Shown here piece after piece: positions 11,277-19,050 of a stretch of 64,000 nucleotides of DNA. The notes beneath the pieces were generated by a model, which was not told the origin of the DNA, did no database searches, and saw only the letters and a program-made list of their open reading frames with translations. The translations under genes and the position numbers were made by a program. The stretch is from the NCBI RefSeq assembly GCF_947504105.1, contig NZ_CANNGP010000008.1:78801-142800 (forward strand), written 5' to 3'. The DNA is from an uncultured Tateyamaria sp. (GTDB lineage Bacteria; Pseudomonadota; Alphaproteobacteria; Rhodobacterales; Rhodobacteraceae). Position 1 is the first letter of the stretch. The number at the start of each line of letters is the position of its first letter.

Positions 11277-11869
11277 CGCTTAGGTCACTCTACCCATCGT
11301 TGAGATCACTACTGCCGGGTGCCTAACATATGGTATTTGGGGTCACAAGTGAGAAGCGTTGCACTGAGTTGCAAGTTGCGCCTTTGGCTGCAAAACCTCA
11401 GAAGCACGTATGTATCTCGGCGAGTGGTGCGTCATCAGTTTGGCACAACAGGCGTTGACATGTACTACCTGGGTGTGTCGCGAACTTGTATCGGCAGCAC
11501 ACGCGCTCGAACGACATTTGCTGTCACATAAATGTAGTTGATAGCCACAGGCAAAAGGTAGCAGTCTGGGATGAAGCCACGTCGCCATTGCCGCCCAGAC
11601 CAATGGCGCTCCAATGACACCCATTACACCGCCCATAGAGTGGGCAATCTCCCCACCATTCACCGTTGGACACATGGCCGACCCAGCGCAAAATCAAGAG
11701 ACCGGCCCCGCTTCGAGAGGCAGGCCACGACCCAACCCATTAAAACCCAAAAAACCGATCATGAGACGGACTACCCACTGATCTTCCACGTATTTCATAG
11801 TCCCTTAAAAATCTCGCAACCCCATCGAACGACCTGTCCTCGCAGGGACAAACCGGGCGAGGCCCAGTC
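11277..11869. other. 593-base intergenic region without a convincing gene
   Basis: This lies between the fusion gene's start and the end of the acyl-CoA ligase gene. Short open frames exist on both strands, but their predicted proteins are rich in Cys, His and Arg and look like chance translations. A minus-strand stretch at 11580-11675 reads like part of a membrane segment (MGGVMGVIGAPLVWA) and might be a decayed gene end. It carries one degenerate copy of the GTCC-centred palindrome (11832-11853). Confidence 0.5.
11832..11853. repeat. Degenerate copy of a TGTCCCCGCGGGGACA-type palindrome
   Basis: The sequence ACCTGTCCTCGCAGGGACAA aligns with the perfect palindrome at 15269-15290, with four differences across the 22 aligned bases. 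It lies just beyond the 3' end of the acyl-CoA ligase gene, consistent with a transcript-end hairpin. Confidence 0.5.
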
Positions 11870-13567
11870 TCAAACCACATAGTCCTCGCGCAACTGCCGC
11901 CGCAGCACCTTGCCCGACAAAGTCACCGGCACGTCATCCACAAAGCGCACCACCTTGGGCACCTTGTAATTGGTCAACCGCGTCCGGCACGCCTCAAGGA
12001 CATCCTCTTCGCCCACGCTGTCATCCGACCGGACCACAAAGGCCGCAGGCGCTTCGGCAGTCTTGTCATCCTTGATCCCGATGACCCCCACCTGCACCAC
12101 CCCCGGCACGGTCGAGATGGCGTCCTCGATCTCGTTCGGGGACACGTTGAAGCCCGACACAAGGATCATGTCCTTCTTGCGGTCCACGATCTCCAGATAG
12201 CCGTCGGCGTCCATCACCCCGATGTCACCAGAATGGTACCAGCCATCCCGAATGGCGTCGTCCGTGGCCTCGGTGTTGTCAAGATATCCATCCATCATGC
12301 CCGGACTGCGCCCGATCACCTCGCCCGGCGACCCCGCAGGGACATCATTGCCCTCATCATCCACGATCCGCACTTCCGCGCCGGGTGCAGGCACGCCCAC
12401 CATGCCAAGTCGGTTTGATCCCGGCGGGTTGAAGGTCAGAATACCCGACACCTCGGTCATGCCGTAGCCTTGCAATATCTCGACCCCGGTCATCTCCTGC
12501 CACTTCTGTGCAACCCCCGTCTGCTGTGCCGCCCCGCCGGAACCACAGAACCGGATGCCCGAGAACAGGGACTTGTCGAACCACGGCTCGGCCATGAGGG
12601 CCGCAAACAGCGTGTTGATCCCGGTGAACCACGTGATCCTGTACTTCTCGAACGCCACCTTCAGGTTCGAGGGCGGGCGCGGGCTGGGCGCCAGAATGCC
12701 GTGCGCGCCCACGGTCATGCCAGAGACAAAGATAAGACTGAACGCGGTGATGTGATACAGGGGCAAAGCGACCAGCGCGACCTCTTCTCCGTCTCGGAAC
12801 AGACCCACAGTCATCAAGCGCCCCTGTTCGGCATTGGACAGGATCGCCTGATGGGACAGGACGGCCCCCTTGCTCCGTCCCGTGGTGCCGCTGGTGTATT
12901 GATACAGCGCAGGAGAAGCCCGGGTGACATCACGCGTATAGGCCGGGATATCCGCAGACGGCATGTGCCCGCGCCCCTTGGCCAGCGCGGCAGCCATCGG
13001 CGTCGCGGGGGTGGTCATGTTCGGGATCACCTTGCGCACGCGCTTCAGCACGAATTTCAGCAGGGTTTTCTTGAGCGTTGGAAAGAAATCGGCGACGGAC
13101 AACGTGATCACATGCTGCACGCCCGTGCGGGCCACAACCTCGTCCAGCTTGTCGCCAAACAGATCGATGATGACGATCGCCTTGGCCTTGCTGTGGGTCA
13201 GCTGGTGCTCCAACTCGTGCGGGGTATAAAGCGGGTTCACATTTGTACCGATACACCCGGCTTTCGCGATGCCCAGCGACGCCACACAAAACCCGATGCA
13301 GTTGGGCGACATGATCGCCACGGTGTCCCCGCCCGACAGCCCCAACTCTTCCCGCAGATAAACGGCAAAGGCCTCCGCCTGCGCCTTCAACTCAGCAAAG
13401 GTAACGGTGGTCTCTGCCCCCGTGGGCAGGATCGTGGTCAACGCGGGCCTGGTGCCATACGTCTCCACCGCCCGATCCAGCGCGTCGGCCAACGTTCCAA
13501 TCTCAAGCTGGTCAAGCGCAAAGCCTGCTGCCTGCTTTCCGAACGGGTGTTGCATTGGTTCTGTCAT
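11870..13567 (-). CDS. Long-chain fatty acid-CoA ligase (AMP-forming, FadD type)
   Basis: A 565-residue enzyme that activates fatty or related carboxylic acids to acyl-CoA via an acyl-adenylate. The phosphate-binding loop YTSGTTGRSKGAV, the acyl-AMP motif GYGMTEVSG, YHSGDIGVMD, the hinge DRKKDMILVSGFN and the C-terminal catalytic lysine in SGKVLRRQLRED are all visible. The ATG at 13567 is preceded by GGGGGA. Chain-length preference cannot be read from the sequence. It is isolated between the fusion gene and the LLM oxidoreductase, with no obvious operon partner. Confidence 0.9.
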   Translation of the reverse strand: MTEPMQHPFGKQAAGFALDQLEIGTLADALDRAVETYGTRPALTTILPTGAETTVTFAELKAQAEAFAVYLREELGLSGGDTVAIMSPNCIGFCVASLGIAKAGCIGTNVNPLYTPHELEHQLTHSKAKAIVIIDLFGDKLDEVVARTGVQHVITLSVADFFPTLKKTLLKFVLKRVRKVIPNMTTPATPMAAALAKGRGHMPSADIPAYTRDVTRASPALYQYTSGTTGRSKGAVLSHQAILSNAEQGRLMTVGLFRDGEEVALVALPLYHITAFSLIFVSGMTVGAHGILAPSPRPPSNLKVAFEKYRITWFTGINTLFAALMAEPWFDKSLFSGIRFCGSGGAAQQTGVAQKWQEMTGVEILQGYGMTEVSGILTFNPPGSNRLGMVGVPAPGAEVRIVDDEGNDVPAGSPGEVIGRSPGMMDGYLDNTEATDDAIRDGWYHSGDIGVMDADGYLEIVDRKKDMILVSGFNVSPNEIEDAISTVPGVVQVGVIGIKDDKTAEAPAAFVVRSDDSVGEEDVLEACRTRLTNYKVPKVVRFVDDVPVTLSGKVLRRQLREDYVV

Positions 13568-13863
13568 ATGTCCCCCATAGCCGCCGTCTTAAGGTGATGT
13601 CAGGCCACTATACGCCAAATGTACAACCAGCATAGAGATACGCGATCCGCCGGCCCAAAGGCGCCGCTCGCGCCCCGGTGCAAAGTTCTTTTTGCACGGG
13701 GTCAAACGCGCAACACAGCCCATACACCTTTCGGATGAACGGCCGCTTTTCGTGTCTCATCTCTACAGGATAGAAAGGAACCTCGCGCCCGAGACGCAAC
13801 GCTTTTTCTCAATCGAACCACGTCAGCTTGTCTGGCGTCATAGTGGCGCTGCGGCAGCTGTTC
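13568..13863. other. Intergenic region between the acyl-CoA ligase and LLM oxidoreductase genes
   Basis: These 296 bases should hold the ligase promoter. I see no convincing gene, tRNA or strong hairpin. Confidence 0.5.
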
Positions 13864-14832
13864 CTATGCAAAAGCAGGCAGAATTTCCTTGGCGATCTGT
13901 TCGAGCGTCTGTTCGATATCGGCGTTGTTGTAACGCAGGTTCAGCGCGACATGGTTCACGCCGATCGCCTCAAGCGCCTTCAAGTGGTCACGTAGGAAAT
14001 CCGTGCCTGCAGCGTATCCAAGCGCGATGGGCCGCGCAGGCATCGTGGATTTGGCCATCACGTCGACATAAAGCGATTGAATGACGGGTTTACTCACATC
14101 GCAGACAGCCGAGACGCGGTCGCGATATTCGGCCACGGCGCGCTCTTGTGCCTCTAGCTTGCGGGGATAGGTGATCCACCCATCGCCATTTTCCGCCCCC
14201 CACACCGGGGATTGCTGCGCGCCGCCGGTGATGAACATCGGGACACGGCCCGAGGTCGGTTTGGGCAGCATGTCCATGTGTCCGTTCAGTCGTCCCTGTC
14301 CACTTTCATGGTTCGGAAAGCTGTCAAAGGTCGCGCGGATATAATCCACGCTGTCCCTGAACCGCGCCCCGCGGGTATCGTAATCCATGGCCAGCGCCGG
14401 ATACTCCTCGGGCCTGTCGCCAGAGGCCACCCCAAGCAGCATGCGCCCATTCGATAGAACGTCCACGGATGCCGCACCCTTGGCAACATGTGCGGGGTGG
14501 CGCAGTGGCAGGATTGTGCTGGCGATACCCAACCCAATGGTATTGGTCATCGCCGCCAGGGTTCCGAGATAGACAAACGGGTCCAGCATCTGTCCGACAT
14601 CGCCGAAAGACGGAACGTGAAACGGCACATCCCGAAGCCAGAGCGCAGAAAACCCCAATGCCTCGGCCATCTTGACACGCTCGATATGACGCTCAAGTGT
14701 GGGGACGTCCCCATCCAGACAGGCTTCCAGAGGCGTGATCAGTCCGATAGTCAACCGCCCCGGCTGGAAGGCAGAGGCATAAGCCCGGTTGAATTGTGGG
14801 AAAGGGGGTTTGGTGTGGGTACTTCCGTGCAT
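13864..14832 (-). CDS. LLM-class flavin-dependent oxidoreductase
   Basis: A 322-residue luciferase-like monooxygenase-family protein, probably using FMN or F420-like flavin. Typical blocks are LTIGLITPLEACLDG, AEALGFSALWLRDVP, GLGIASTILPLRHPAHVAKGAASVDVLSNGR and LLGVASGDRPEEY, then MFITGGAQQSPVWGAENGDGW. The arrangement resembles the BA3436-like subgroup of the family. The substrate is unknown. It lies between rplA and the acyl-CoA ligase gene in the same orientation, but 518 bases downstream of rplA and past its terminator, so it is probably transcribed separately. Confidence 0.85.
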   Translation of the reverse strand: MHGSTHTKPPFPQFNRAYASAFQPGRLTIGLITPLEACLDGDVPTLERHIERVKMAEALGFSALWLRDVPFHVPSFGDVGQMLDPFVYLGTLAAMTNTIGLGIASTILPLRHPAHVAKGAASVDVLSNGRMLLGVASGDRPEEYPALAMDYDTRGARFRDSVDYIRATFDSFPNHESGQGRLNGHMDMLPKPTSGRVPMFITGGAQQSPVWGAENGDGWITYPRKLEAQERAVAEYRDRVSAVCDVSKPVIQSLYVDVMAKSTMPARPIALGYAAGTDFLRDHLKALEAIGVNHVALNLRYNNADIEQTLEQIAKEILPAFA

Positions 14833-15268
14833 CTTACTGTGTCATCGAACTTGTTGTCCCACAGATGGTCACAAATCGCTGAGCAAGGAAACCCAATTGG
14901 CACGGCAGGTCGTTACTACGCTGGACGCAATGACTGTGAAGCAATGTCCTGTTGCCCGGGCAACAAGAAGATGAACCAAACATACCTGGGCGGTTTCAAA
15001 GTCCGCCTTCCGCGCTGCACTGACATTCATGCCACGCGCAGCCATCGATATTGCGGGCTCAAAACCGGGTATTCAAAGACGCGTCTTCGCATCGACGGCA
15101 GCCTGAGCAGCACATGATGTTTGCACGGAACCCCGAAGCCGCCCCGTTTCGGGGGGCAGGCTACCTCGCAAGTGGTAAAAATCCGGCAAAGGCACCGTCC
15201 GGTGGGTCAAGCCTCTGATCGTCTGGGGCTTTTGCAAAATCACTAATATTCAGTGACTTGGCCGAAGG

Positions 15269-15290
15269 GTTTGTCCCCGCGGGGACAAAC
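15269..15290. repeat. Perfect 22-base palindrome downstream of rplA
   Basis: The core TGTCCCCGCGGGGACA is extended by GTT and AAC to a perfect 22-base palindrome. It follows the rplA terminator on the minus strand. Imperfect copies lie at 11832-11853 and 16640-16660. Confidence 0.8.
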
Positions 15291-15295
15291 ACAAG

Positions 15296-15329
15296 AAAAA
15301 TGGCGCGCACCCACCGGGTACGCGCCATT
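15296..15329 (-). terminator. Rho-independent terminator of rplKA
   Basis: On the minus strand ATGGCGCG pairs with CGCGCCAT. An inner ACCC/GGGT stem continues the helix past one mismatch, and a run of T follows. It begins about 20 bases past the rplA stop codon. Confidence 0.85.
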
Positions 15330-15350
15330 CCACATCATCTTTCCGTCCGA

Positions 15351-16049
15351 TTACTCGGTAACGGCGTTCTCAACATCGACGCTTACGCCCGGACCCATGG
15401 TCGAGCTGAGCGAGACTTTCATCATGTAAGTCCCCTTGGCACCGGCAGGCTTTGCCTTGGCCACGGCACCAACAAAGGCGCGGATGTTTTCGACCAGTTT
15501 GGCTTCGTCAAAGGACGCTTTGCCAACACCTGCGTGCACGACGCCAGCCTTCTCGGCCTTGAACTGAACTTCGCCACCTTTGGCCGCTTTCACGGCGTCT
15601 GCGACGTCCATGGTCACGGTGCCAACCTTGGGGTTCGGCATCAGGTTACGGGGGCCCAGCACTTTACCCAGACGACCCACGATGGGCATCATGTCAGGGG
15701 TCGCGATGCATCGATCAAAGTCGATGGTGCCGCCCTGGACGGTTTCCATCAAATCCTCGGCGCCGACGATATCTGCACCGGCTGCTTGCGCTTCCTCGGC
15801 CTTGGGGCCGCGGGCGAAGACAGCGACGCGGACATCTTTGCCCGTGCCGTTGGGCAGGCCAACCACGCCGCGCACCATCTGGTCCGCGTGGCGGGGATCG
15901 ACGCCCAGGTTCATCGAGATTTCAATGGTCTCGTCGAACTTTGCCTTGGCGTTGCCTTTGACCAGGGCCACCGCGTCTTCGACGGTCAGGTTCTCTTTGC
16001 CGGCGAAGGCTTCGCGGGCCGCTGTTGTGCGTTTTCCAAGCTTTGCCAT
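15351..16049 (-). CDS. rplA: 50S ribosomal protein L1
   Basis: This ribosomal protein of the mobile L1 stalk binds 23S rRNA; 232 residues. Typical segments are [41 protein letters not shown] and [23 protein letters not shown]. The ATG at 16049 follows the rplK stop with a single intervening base, so the genes are translationally linked. L1 commonly represses its own L11-L1 transcript. Confidence 0.98.
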   Translation of the reverse strand: MAKLGKRTTAAREAFAGKENLTVEDAVALVKGNAKAKFDETIEISMNLGVDPRHADQMVRGVVGLPNGTGKDVRVAVFARGPKAEEAQAAGADIVGAEDLMETVQGGTIDFDRCIATPDMMPIVGRLGKVLGPRNLMPNPKVGTVTMDVADAVKAAKGGEVQFKAEKAGVVHAGVGKASFDEAKLVENIRAFVGAVAKAKPAGAKGTYMMKVSLSSTMGPGVSVDVENAVTE

Positions 16050-16050
16050 C

Positions 16051-16476
16051 TTACTTCACCTCGATGCCCATGGAGCGGGCGGAGCCCAGGATGATCTGCA
16101 TTGCGCCTTCGATGTCGTTGGCGTTCAGATCTTTCATTTTCGCTTCGGCGATTTCCTTGACCTGGGCCGCTGTCACGGTGCCCACGGTTTCACGCGACGG
16201 GTTGTTCGCGCCAGATTTCACCTTGGCCGCCCTTTTCAGATAGTAGGACGCCGGGGGCGTCTTGATATCCATGGCGAAGGATTTGTCCTGGTAGTAGGTG
16301 ATCACGGTCGGGCACGGCGCACCGGGCTCCAGATCTGCGGTCTTGGCGTTGAACGCCTTGCAGAATTCCATGATGTTGATGCCGCGCTGACCCAGGGCCG
16401 GACCAACCGGCGGGGATGGGTTTGCCTGACCGGCGGGCACCTGCAATTTCATGGTGCCGGCAAGTTTCTTGGCCAT
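16051..16476 (-). CDS. rplK: 50S ribosomal protein L11
   Basis: This is the GTPase-centre protein needed for RelA-type stringent responses on the ribosome; 141 residues, the standard length. It reads [23 protein letters not shown] with the conserved proline-rich N-terminal domain, and [20 protein letters not shown]. An AAGGAGATT-type ribosome site precedes the ATG. It forms a two-gene operon with rplA, and is unusually separated from nusG by an OmpA-like gene. Confidence 0.98.
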   Translation of the reverse strand: MAKKLAGTMKLQVPAGQANPSPPVGPALGQRGINIMEFCKAFNAKTADLEPGAPCPTVITYYQDKSFAMDIKTPPASYYLKRAAKVKSGANNPSRETVGTVTAAQVKEIAEAKMKDLNANDIEGAMQIILGSARSMGIEVK

Positions 16477-16542
16477 GTGCCAATCTCCTTTTCAAACAGC
16501 CGCAGAACGCGTTCCTTGGCCTATGTTGATGTGGTCTGGTCT

Positions 16543-16558
16543 GGCGGTCGCGACCGCC
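16543..16558. repeat. 16-base perfect palindrome upstream of rplK
   Basis: GGCGGTCGCGACCGCC is self-complementary and lies about 70 bases before rplK. A second hairpin, GAGCGC/GCGCTC, is at 16593-16612. Both could act as the 3' end of the OmpA-like transcript or as leader structure of rplKA. Confidence 0.6.
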
Positions 16559-16639
16559 GCGCCTCCCACATGGGATGCTGCAAATGCAACAAGAGCGCCG
16601 GGTACAGCGCTCCTGTCCAAATTACAAGTGTGTTTTCAC

Positions 16640-16660
16640 GTTTGTCGCCGCGGGGACAGG
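16640..16660. repeat. Imperfect copy of the GTCC-centred palindrome
   Basis: GTTTGTCGCCGCGGGGACAG matches the palindrome at 15269-15290 except for one arm base and the tail. It sits 4 bases beyond the stop codon of the OmpA-like gene, again at a transcript 3' end. Confidence 0.55.
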
Positions 16661-16663
16661 CTG

Positions 16664-17842
16664 TCAGCCCTCTTCGAGGATCACGTCGAAGCGCACGCGG
16701 CTACCGGGCAGACCGGCGTCGTTCAGGGGGCGGGACGGTGCGGCGATGATGATCTCTTCCGCAGCGACCCCACGGCCCACCAGCATTGCCATCAGCGCCT
16801 TGGCACGCAGCAGGCCTGTTGCCACACCCTCACCGGCTTGCAGATCACCTGCATGGTGGCCAATCACGCGCAGGCGGGCATGCGGACATTCCATGGCCAG
16901 GGTGGCCAGCCCCATGGCAGTGTCCAGATCACCCGACCCAAGCGAGACGGAGCGTGGCGCATAGAACAGCGTGGTGCTGTCAACGGCGCGCTGCAACTCT
17001 GTCACGCAGGATGCGGTCGCCCAGGGTTGCCTGACCGCAGGCGTGCGCACCGCAACCCGGGTGACGTTGTCAACAATCGAGAACTCGACACGGCGATCGT
17101 AGTAAGAGCTGGGCTGTGCCCCAACAACGCCCGACGGCTGGCGATCCCCGAGACCTTCCGCAACGAACATGCTGGTGTCGATACCGGACGCACCGATCAG
17201 TTTGATGACCTGCTCCGCGCGGGCCCGGCTGAGACGCAGGTTCGCGGCCGGATCACCAGACGGATCCGAATGTCCTTCAACCTGAATCTGCACGCCCGGG
17301 CAGGTTTGTGCGATCAGACCCAAAAGGCGGCCCTGCTCGATCCCTCCTTGGTCCGCGTTCAAACCACCACTTGGGAAGTAGACGCGCGCCTGACCAGCCA
17401 TGGTTCGCAGATCCTCCATGCACTGCTGCTGCGCCCCTACCCCAAACGTGTTGGCATTGAAGAACGGGGCAGCCGGGGCCGGGGCCAATGCGGCAGTCCG
17501 CTGGGGCACCGCTTGCACGGCAGGCGCAGACTGAGGGAATGTTGCCCCGGCCAGAGGCTGTGCCTGGGCACTGGATGTGCCGACGGTGGTCAGTGTTGCT
17601 TCGGGTCCGGCCTGACGCGCAACAACCTCTTCTACCTCGGTCACGGCCGCGGGCAACACGGCGGTGGTTTGCGTGGATTGGGGCTGCACAGCCGATGTAG
17701 CTGCTGCGCTTGTAAATGTCTGTTCACCTATCGGCGCGTCAGCATCCCCTCCGCCCAGTTCCAGAAATCCGGATGCTGCAAACACAATTGCGGCAGATGG
17801 GACCAGCCACGGCAGGCTGTCCCGCAAATACGTCAATGCCAT
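16664..17842 (-). CDS. OmpA-family protein with an N-terminal membrane anchor and apparently two OmpA-like modules
   Basis: A 392-residue envelope protein. A hydrophobic segment at about residues 10-26 (PWLVPSAAIVFAASGFL) is an uncleaved anchor or signal. An Ala/Pro/Thr-rich linker follows to about residue 130. The first OmpA-like domain carries the peptidoglycan-binding pattern VEGHSDPSGDPAANLRLSRARAEQV and a GLGDRQP-type element. A second, weaker unit reads LRVIGHHAGDLQAG...LLRAKALMAMLVGRGV, with the usual Asp less clear. GGGGGA precedes the ATG at 17842. It sits between nusG and rplK. Confidence 0.8.
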   Translation of the reverse strand: MALTYLRDSLPWLVPSAAIVFAASGFLELGGGDADAPIGEQTFTSAAATSAVQPQSTQTTAVLPAAVTEVEEVVARQAGPEATLTTVGTSSAQAQPLAGATFPQSAPAVQAVPQRTAALAPAPAAPFFNANTFGVGAQQQCMEDLRTMAGQARVYFPSGGLNADQGGIEQGRLLGLIAQTCPGVQIQVEGHSDPSGDPAANLRLSRARAEQVIKLIGASGIDTSMFVAEGLGDRQPSGVVGAQPSSYYDRRVEFSIVDNVTRVAVRTPAVRQPWATASCVTELQRAVDSTTLFYAPRSVSLGSGDLDTAMGLATLAMECPHARLRVIGHHAGDLQAGEGVATGLLRAKALMAMLVGRGVAAEEIIIAAPSRPLNDAGLPGSRVRFDVILEEG

Positions 17843-17908
17843 AGAATATCCCCCAGATACGCTGCTCGGCCTTCAATGGCACATCTACATCGTGTGTCTG
17901 CATCAACC

Positions 17909-17937
17909 AGTAGGCGACAATCCGCCACCTTCGTCAA
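17909..17937 (-). promoter_or_regulatory. Candidate promoter of the OmpA-like gene
   Basis: Minus-strand TTGACG (17937-17932), a 17-base spacer and CCTACT (17914-17909) lie 67 bases before the start codon. The -35 is good and the -10 poor. Two DnaA boxes lie just upstream. Confidence 0.35.
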
Positions 17938-17944
17938 CAGGGCC

Positions 17945-17965
17945 TGTGGATTATCCTGTGGATAA
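17945..17965 (-). promoter_or_regulatory. Tandem DnaA boxes upstream of the OmpA-like gene
   Basis: On the minus strand TTATCCACA (17965-17957, perfect consensus) and TAATCCACA (17953-17945, one mismatch) are directly repeated 12 bases apart. They lie between the nusG terminator and the candidate OmpA-gene promoter. Binding by DnaA is inferred from the consensus only. Confidence 0.55.
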
Positions 17966-17998
17966 TTTTCAATTTCTGAATTTTTTCATGCACAGAAT

Positions 17999-18024
17999 CA
18001 AAAAAGGCGCCCTTGCGTGCGCCC
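17999..18024 (-). terminator. Rho-independent terminator after nusG
   Basis: On the minus strand GGCGC/GCGCC with an 8-base loop is followed by TTTTTT, 24 bases past the nusG stop. Confidence 0.75.
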
Positions 18025-18047
18025 TTTCAAATAGTTCAGCGATCCGG

Positions 18048-18581
18048 TCAGATCTGTTTGGTGACTTGCGTGTATTCAAGTTCGACTGGCGTTTCGCGGC
18101 CAAAGATCGAAACGGTAACTTTCAGGCGCTGGTTGTCCTCGTCGACCTCTTCGACCATGCCGTCGAAATCCTCGAACGGACCATCGTTGACCTTGACCTT
18201 TTCGCCCACCTCGAAGCTGATCATCAGCTTCGGCGCTTCTTCACCTTCCTGAACACGGTTCAGAATCTGGTTCACTTCGGCGTCGCGCATCGGCATCGGA
18301 CGGCCCTGCGGACCCAGAAAGCCGGTGACGCGGTTGATCGAGTTGATCAGGTGATACCCTTGGTCCGACATTTCCATGTGCACGAGCACATAGCCGGGCA
18401 TGAAGCGGCGTTCGGTCGTCACTTTCTTGCCGCGACGGATTTCGATCACCTCTTCGGTCGGGACCAGCACTTCGTCGATCTGATCCTCAAGGCCGTTTTC
18501 CTCGACCGAGGTTCGGATTTGCTCGGCAATCTTCTTTTCGAAATTCGAAAGAACACTGACCGAATACCACCGTTTCGCCAT
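18048..18581 (-). CDS. nusG: Transcription termination/antitermination protein NusG
   Basis: An elongation factor that bridges RNA polymerase and Rho or ribosomal S10; 177 residues, the typical length. The NGN domain begins KRWYSVSVLSNFEKKIAEQI and contains the conserved RRFMPGYVLVHMEM. A C-terminal KOW domain reads FEVGEKVKVNDGPFEDFDG. It lies downstream of secE, separated by an attenuator-like hairpin. Confidence 0.98.
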   Translation of the reverse strand: MAKRWYSVSVLSNFEKKIAEQIRTSVEENGLEDQIDEVLVPTEEVIEIRRGKKVTTERRFMPGYVLVHMEMSDQGYHLINSINRVTGFLGPQGRPMPMRDAEVNQILNRVQEGEEAPKLMISFEVGEKVKVNDGPFEDFDGMVEEVDEDNQRLKVTVSIFGRETPVELEYTQVTKQI

Positions 18582-18643
18582 TTTGTTTCTGGCCCCTCGC
18601 CCGATTTGTTACGTGTCGTGCAGCAGCTCGTGCCACCGCCCTG

Positions 18644-18676
18644 AATAAAAAGCGGCGCGGGGCTCGAATCGCCGCG
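18644..18676 (-). terminator. Hairpin with T-run between secE and nusG (terminator or attenuator)
   Basis: On the minus strand GCGGCG pairs with CGCCGC and is followed directly by TTTTT. Because secE and nusG are usually co-transcribed, this may be a partial terminator that tunes nusG expression. Confidence 0.65.
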
Positions 18677-18749
18677 CGCCTGTTTCAGATCAGGATCGGG
18701 AAATACTCCGCACCATATCAAAGTGCAAGAGGGTCGCGCGGGTTACGCG

Positions 18750-18947
18750 TTACCCGAAGGTCGTCAACACCATCTCGAGCCCACCACGGATCAAGATGTC
18801 AACAAGGGCGAAAAACACAGCCGTCAGAGCCGCGAGAATAAAGACCATGACAGTGGTCAGGAGTACCTCGCGCCGGGTCGGCCACACCACTTTCGCGACT
18901 TCCGAGCGAACCTGCTGGATGAACTGAAGTGGGTTGGTTGTGGCCAT
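18750..18947 (-). CDS. secE: Preprotein translocase subunit SecE
   Basis: An inner-membrane subunit of SecYEG, 65 residues, in the short one-helix form. The amphipathic part FIQQVRSEVAKVVWPTRREV is diagnostic and is followed by one transmembrane segment (VLLTTVMVFILAALTAVFFALV). AAAGGA precedes the ATG. The gene sits upstream of nusG. Confidence 0.97.
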   Translation of the reverse strand: MATTNPLQFIQQVRSEVAKVVWPTRREVLLTTVMVFILAALTAVFFALVDILIRGGLEMVLTTFG

Positions 18948-19000
18948 GGATCATGTCCTTTGCTGCGGATGGACCGCATGTAACGGCAGTCAAGAATGAA

Positions 19001-19028
19001 TTCAAGGCGGGATTGCGCCCGCCTTGCC
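19001..19028 (-). terminator. Strong hairpin between the 235-residue membrane protein gene and secE
   Basis: CAAGGCGGG and CCCGCCTTG form a perfect 9-base-pair stem with a 6-base loop. Only AATTCATTCTT follows on the minus strand, so it may be a weak terminator or mRNA-stability hairpin. TTGACT just after it could be a -35 element for secE. Confidence 0.55.
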
Positions 19029-19050
19029 CGACCACGCGTGTTGCGCGGTG

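Larger units (their letters stand above)
14833..15350. other. 518-base intergenic region downstream of rplA
   Basis: It contains the rplA terminator (15296-15329), a perfect 22-base palindrome (15269-15290) and a G/C hairpin near 15138-15158 (GCCCC/GGGGGGC). The remainder should carry the LLM gene promoter. No protein-like frame was found. Confidence 0.6.

Noticed and set aside
11343..11675. A 110-codon minus-strand frame in the AT-rich intergenic region
   Set aside because: Only ~20 residues look like a membrane segment; the rest is Cys/His-rich and unlike a protein. At most a decayed fragment.
15121..15170. GC-rich inverted repeat near 15138-15158
   Set aside because: No T-run and an uneven stem; a clearer terminator for rplA lies at 15296-15329.
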